DNA of 8,785 nucleotides, from the NCBI GenBank assembly GCA_026988735.1, contig JALSKR010000242.1:1-8785 (forward strand), read 5' to 3'. Made by a program: the position numbers and the translations under genes. Source of the stretch: Sulfurimonas sp. (lineage in GTDB: Bacteria > Campylobacterota > Campylobacteria > Campylobacterales > Sulfurimonadaceae). Below the pieces are notes generated by a model. That model did not search any database. It was not told the origin of the DNA and worked only from the letters and a program-made list of their open reading frames with translations. Of the stretch, positions 6,262 to 8,785 are shown in pieces. Every line of letters begins with the position of its first letter. Within the stretch, counting starts at the first letter, position 1.

Positions 6262-6642
6262 TTATAGACCATAGCCCTGTGCATACTCATCAAACCTTTT
6301 TTGAACTATGCAATCAACAGTAGAAAATACTTCCTCTATAGTGTCAATATACCCAACTATAAAAAGGTGCATACCAAAATAAGGGTAGCCATCTTCTTCG
6401 TCCAGCACTCCTAATGTATTCTCTTTTTCTACCCATGCAATAAAATAATATTTTGGCATACGTATACTCATATCTAAATGTTCAATCTCTTCCCATATTG
6501 GTCTGTTGTCTCCATAGTATTTACCAATCATATTTTTAGGGATTTGTATGCAACGCTTATTTAATTCTTCTATTGTTTCATAGGCTAGAACACCACCATA
6601 TGACTCTCCCATTTCTAAATTGCTTACTTTATAATCTTTCAT
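6262..6642 (-). CDS. uncharacterised 126-aa protein, first gene of the SIR2 operon
   Basis: I do not recognise the family. I place the start at the ATG at 6642 because GGGGAG (6655-6650) lies seven bases upstream as a strong ribosome binding site. A TTG at 6657 would extend it by five residues but would put that site inside the gene. The product is acidic, soluble-looking and aromatic-rich, with a strand-like centre (YYFIAWVEKENTLGVLD, then MHLFIVGYID) and a C-terminal helix (about 100-122). No catalytic motif or membrane segment is visible; it reads like a small alpha/beta binding protein. Its stop codon abuts the ATG of the SIR2 gene, so the two are almost certainly co-expressed. A partner, adaptor, sensor or antidote role is possible but unproven. 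Confidence 0.75.
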   Translation of the reverse strand: MKDYKVSNLEMGESYGGVLAYETIEELNKRCIQIPKNMIGKYYGDNRPIWEEIEHLDMSIRMPKYYFIAWVEKENTLGVLDEEDGYPYFGMHLFIVGYIDTIEEVFSTVDCIVQKRFDEYAQGYGL

Positions 6643-6729
6643 TATTTTTCTCCCCAAAAAATTAAAAATTGTACGATTAAAATTTATTTGAAACTTGATT
6701 GGTTTCTTAATTTTCTAAAATTAATGTGA

Positions 6730-6735
6730 TATAGT
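6730..6735 (+). promoter_or_regulatory. -10 box of the WYL regulator gene
   Basis: TATAGT lies here. No convincing -35 is 16-18 bases upstream (TTAATT at 6707-6712 is the nearest). Transcription would start at about 6742, at the first bases of the perfect palindrome 6741-6769, so a protein bound there would block initiation. Confidence 0.5.
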
Positions 6736-6740
6736 ATTGA

Positions 6741-6769
6741 AATATATAGACAAAAAACGTCTATATATT
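6741..6769. promoter_or_regulatory. operator copy B: perfect 11-bp inverted repeat, likely autoregulatory site
   Basis: AATATATAGAC (6741-6751) and GTCTATATATT (6759-6769) form a perfect inverted repeat around the 7-base centre AAAAAAC. This is the best palindrome in the window and fits a dimeric winged-helix regulator. It starts at the predicted transcription start of the WYL gene and ends just before the ribosome binding site, the expected position for autorepression. Its core, ATAGACA-N5-CGTCTAT (6746-6764), recurs with small changes at 1709-1730 and 7738-7759. As RNA it could also form a leader hairpin, but the downstream T run is short. Confidence 0.75.
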
Positions 6770-6784
6770 TTTGAGGGATAGCAT

Positions 6785-7741
6785 ATGTATCAAACTACAA
6801 CAGAAAAAAGTCAAGAACTTTATACAGTACATAAAGTATTCAAAAGTTTATCTACATGTTCAGCAGTGTCACTTAGAGATCAACTCTCAAATATATATTC
6901 AGAACTTTGGGCGGAGACGGGTAATGATGTACGTAGTGATGAAAAGAGAATCAAACGAATTTTAGATAAATTAGTAGATTTTGGTATAGCCAATAGGCAG
7001 AAAGTAGGTAAAGAGTATATCTATCAATATTCACACGTCTCTCAACCTATAGAAAAATTACATAAACTAGCAGAAAAGATTATAGACTCTAATAATGCTT
7101 TGCAAAGTAACTATGCTAAACGAAGTTCAATGATTTCCTTACTCAATCAAATGTCAGAAACATATTATATTCAAAGCAGAGAAGAGAATATTGAAAAAAA
7201 AGAGGACATTATCATAGAAATTGAGAATGCCATAGAAAACACAGAAATAATAACCATCACATACCACAATAAAAAACAAACGGTAGTACCACTGAATATA
7301 GTACAATTAGATGGTTATTGGTATCTGGTGGCATACCGTACAAAATATTTTACTTACAGAATAAGAGATATAATATTTATTACCAATACCAATGAATTGT
7401 ATGATTCTGATTTACACGATACGCTAGATTTTGATGCTTGGCATAATAGTTTTCATTCTCCAAAGACACAAGAAACTATTGTGACAATACACATTAATAA
7501 AAAAATGATACATTACTTTAAAGAAAAAAATATCTTAGGTATCAATACCTATACTCAACGATGTACTCCAACAACAGATGGTATGGAGTATGAAGTGCAT
7601 ATTACACATGTATGGGAATTGTTACCTACACTAATGCAATGGCAAAAATTTATTAATATACTTTCTCAGAATGGAGAAATAGATTTCATAAAAGAATATA
7701 AAAATATTTTGGAAAATACTCTTAAAAAACTACCCACATAG
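6785..7741 (+). CDS. WYL-domain transcriptional regulator
   Basis: The 318-residue protein has an N-terminal winged helix-turn-helix (about 10-75, with a DEKRIKRILDKLVDFGIAN recognition/wing region as in DeoR/WYL regulators) and a linker. A WYL domain follows (about 118-200) with the signature GYWYLVAYR and the basic TYRIRDI strand, then a WCX-like C-terminal part (about 225-310). This is the architecture of CapW and BrxR, which repress defence genes and release on ligand binding by the WYL domain. GAGGGA six bases before the ATG supports the start. The gene follows a strong palindrome and precedes the exonuclease by 59 bases. Its stop codon overlaps a second operator copy. It probably controls itself, the exonuclease and the 101-aa gene; control of the divergent SIR2 operon is possible from position only. 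Confidence 0.88.
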   Translation: MYQTTTEKSQELYTVHKVFKSLSTCSAVSLRDQLSNIYSELWAETGNDVRSDEKRIKRILDKLVDFGIANRQKVGKEYIYQYSHVSQPIEKLHKLAEKIIDSNNALQSNYAKRSSMISLLNQMSETYYIQSREENIEKKEDIIIEIENAIENTEIITITYHNKKQTVVPLNIVQLDGYWYLVAYRTKYFTYRIRDIIFITNTNELYDSDLHDTLDFDAWHNSFHSPKTQETIVTIHINKKMIHYFKEKNILGINTYTQRCTPTTDGMEYEVHITHVWELLPTLMQWQKFINILSQNGEIDFIKEYKNILENTLKKLPT

Positions 7742-7759
7742 ACAAATAATGTCAATATA
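7738..7759. promoter_or_regulatory. operator copy C over the exonuclease promoter
   Basis: ATAGACA (7738-7744), spacer AATAA, TGTCAATATA (7750-7759). It overlaps the TAG stop of the WYL gene (7739-7741) and runs into the TATAAT at 7756-7761, so a bound regulator would cover the -10 box. Outside the spacer it is identical to copy A. This links the exonuclease to the WYL regulator although it has its own promoter. Confidence 0.65.
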
Positions 7760-7761
7760 AT
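7756..7761 (+). promoter_or_regulatory. -10 box of the exonuclease gene
   Basis: A consensus TATAAT lies 39 bases before the start codon at 7801 and overlaps operator copy C. No recognisable -35 is present at 7733-7738. Transcription would begin near 7768, giving a leader of about 33 bases. Confidence 0.5.
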
Positions 7762-7800
7762 CTACTATACTTACAATCATAATATACGAGGATACAAATA

Positions 7801-8541
7801 ATGACAAAATATATACTTTTTGATACAGAAACAACAGGAAATTCTATAGAAGATAGAATTATTCAAGTAGGTGCCATGATACTTGATGATAATAACAACG
7901 TAGAAATATATGATGAACTTTGCAGTACAGTTGTACCTATAAAAATAAAAGCTATGTCTATACACGGAATTACTCCTGAATTAATTGAGAATAAAGTGCC
8001 TTTGGTAGAAACATCTTTTTATGAAAAATTAGAGGCACTTAATAATGAAGAAAATTTCTTGGTAGCCCACCACATGCCTTTCGATATGGGAATGATGAAA
8101 AAAGAAGGATTTAAATCCAAATTTAGAATTATTGATACACTGAGAGTTGCTCGACATTTACTCACAGAGGAGAAATCAAAAGGGCTTCAATATTTACGAT
8201 ACTCACTTAAACTCTACAAGGGAGAACAAGCAGAAGCAGATAAATATAATATAACCATTAAGGCACATGATGCAATAGGGGATGTACTTGTTATGAAACT
8301 GCTTTTCTCATATCTCAAAACAGTGATAGTGGAAAAATTTCCAAATGACAACCCTATGATTAAGATGCAAGAGCTTACAAGTACCCCCATTTTTATAGAA
8401 ACCTTTACATTTGGTAAACATAAAGGAAAAAGAATAGAAGAGATTTATCATAAAGATAGAGGGTATATTGATTGGATGATTAAAAATATTAATTTAGATG
8501 TTGATATGCAATATACCCTTGATAGCATAATGGGAGTATAA
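7801..8541 (+). CDS. DEDDh 3'-5' exonuclease with ExoX-like C-terminal domain
   Basis: The 246-residue protein begins with a DnaQ/ExoX-type exonuclease domain. D8 and E10 lie in LFDTETTG, D95 in VAHHMPFDMG, and H156 with D161 in AHDAIGD, giving a complete DEDDh catalytic set for two-metal 3'-5' hydrolysis of DNA or RNA. Residues about 200-245 carry FTFGKHKGKRIEEI...GYIDWMIKNI, the short C-terminal module of exodeoxyribonuclease X-like proteins. Length is close to that of ExoX. CGAGGA eight bases before the ATG supports the start. The gene has its own TATAAT, covered by an operator copy, and lies directly after the WYL regulator, so induction when the regulator releases DNA is likely. It may degrade invading or damaged DNA or a nucleic-acid signal; the substrate cannot be read from sequence. 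I give no symbol because this is not clearly the housekeeping exoX. Confidence 0.88.
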   Translation: MTKYILFDTETTGNSIEDRIIQVGAMILDDNNNVEIYDELCSTVVPIKIKAMSIHGITPELIENKVPLVETSFYEKLEALNNEENFLVAHHMPFDMGMMKKEGFKSKFRIIDTLRVARHLLTEEKSKGLQYLRYSLKLYKGEQAEADKYNITIKAHDAIGDVLVMKLLFSYLKTVIVEKFPNDNPMIKMQELTSTPIFIETFTFGKHKGKRIEEIYHKDRGYIDWMIKNINLDVDMQYTLDSIMGV

Positions 8542-8606
8542 ATTGTTACCAGTAGATTACATGCTTTAAGGTCTATTGTTTTTTTGTAACAGCAATGAGA
8601 CTTGCA
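8542..8606. other. convergent gap between exonuclease and hsdR
   Basis: The 65-base gap holds a 7-base T run (8579-8585) that could end the exonuclease transcript, but no strong stem precedes it. TGTTAC (8544-8549) and GTAACA (8586-8591) are complementary over 6 bp with a 36-base loop. I do not call a firm terminator. Confidence 0.3.
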
Positions 8607-8785
8607 TCAAACCTCACCCCCAACCCCTTTAAACTTCTCCACAAAAGCAGCTATTTTTTGAAAGACACTCTGTTTTTTTGTCAAATATTGTGGATTGAGT
8701 GGGCTCATCTTTGGCAGTAGGGCATTAAGCTCTGTGCCGTTTTCGCTGGCATACTCTCGTTTGAGTGATGAGGCTATGTAACGCT
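8607..8785 (-). CDS. hsdR: C-terminus of a probable type I restriction enzyme R subunit (partial)
   Basis: An open frame enters from the right edge and ends at a TGA at 8609-8607, giving 58 visible codons. Their sequence ([20 protein letters not shown], then [16 protein letters not shown]) resembles the C-terminal helical end of type I HsdR proteins, the ATP-dependent translocase/endonuclease subunit. I recognise this by pattern only. The motor and nuclease domains and any hsdM/hsdS partners would lie beyond the window. It converges on the exonuclease gene with 65 bases between stop codons. If correct, it extends the defence character of the region. Confidence 0.6.
   Translation of the reverse strand, partial: RYIASSLKREYASENGTELNALLPKMSPLNPQYLTKKQSVFQKIAAFVEKFKGVGGEV

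Larger units (their letters stand above)
6643..6784. promoter_or_regulatory. 142-bp divergent regulatory region
   Basis: The region separates the minus-strand SIR2 operon from the plus-strand WYL gene and must hold both promoters. For the operon, the minus strand has a reasonable -10, TACAAT (6673-6668), about 25 bases from the start codon, with no good -35. A 5-bp inverted repeat GAAAC-N7-GTTTC at 6690-6706 has the same 7-base spacing as the WYL operator but a different sequence. The WYL promoter and operator are described separately. Confidence 0.5.

Noticed and set aside
6643..6657. TTG start giving the 126-aa protein five more residues
   Set aside because: It would place the strong GGGGAG ribosome binding site inside the gene; the ATG at 6642 has that site at the ideal distance.
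1..8785. CRISPR array, tRNA or rRNA genes, insertion-sequence transposase
   Set aside because: I saw no regularly spaced repeats, no tRNA-like cloverleaf and no transposase-like reading frame; the only mobility gene is the tyrosine integrase.

Overview
The window reads as the integrase-proximal part of an integrated element or defence island in an AT-rich bacterium. A Campylobacterota host (Sulfurimonas, Sulfurovum or Arcobacter-like) is my best guess. It rests on the low G+C, the AT-rich -10 boxes with poor -35 boxes, and the style of the type I restriction subunit at the right edge. No rRNA, tRNA or other species marker is present, so this is inference.

Left edge (1-263): the tail of a rightward gene, a strong intergenic hairpin, and a 12-codon scrap of a leftward gene end. 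Together these look like a host junction where an element entered the 3' end of a protein-coding gene. A promoter, an imperfect palindrome and four AGGGGATA-like motifs follow, ahead of a complete tyrosine integrase (264-1349).

Middle (1360-6642, all minus strand): a small unknown protein, a DUF2779 protein (Cas4-like nuclease plus DEDD exonuclease-like domain), a PDDEXK_4-type nuclease-like protein, and a tight three-gene cluster. Read 5'->3', the cluster is an unknown 126-aa protein, a sirtuin (SIR2) whose ATG abuts the preceding stop, and a 223-aa protein whose second half matches the FtsZ C-terminal domain but which has no GTPase domain. The SIR2/FtsZ-C pair is the most unusual content and a candidate undescribed conflict or cell-division-control system.

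Right side (6643-8541, plus strand): a WYL-domain regulator with a perfect 11-bp inverted repeat at its predicted transcription start, then an ExoX-like DEDDh 3'-5' exonuclease. The same operator core (ATAGACA-N5-TGTC) recurs over the -10 box of the exonuclease and upstream of the small unknown gene at 1360-1665, which suggests a three-promoter regulon inside the element. The window ends in the C-terminus of what looks like HsdR on the minus strand.

Working model: an integrated cassette of nuclease-rich genes with a self-regulating WYL switch (CapW/BrxR-like in architecture), which may also influence the divergent SIR2/FtsZ-C operon because the operator lies in their shared 142-bp intergenic region.
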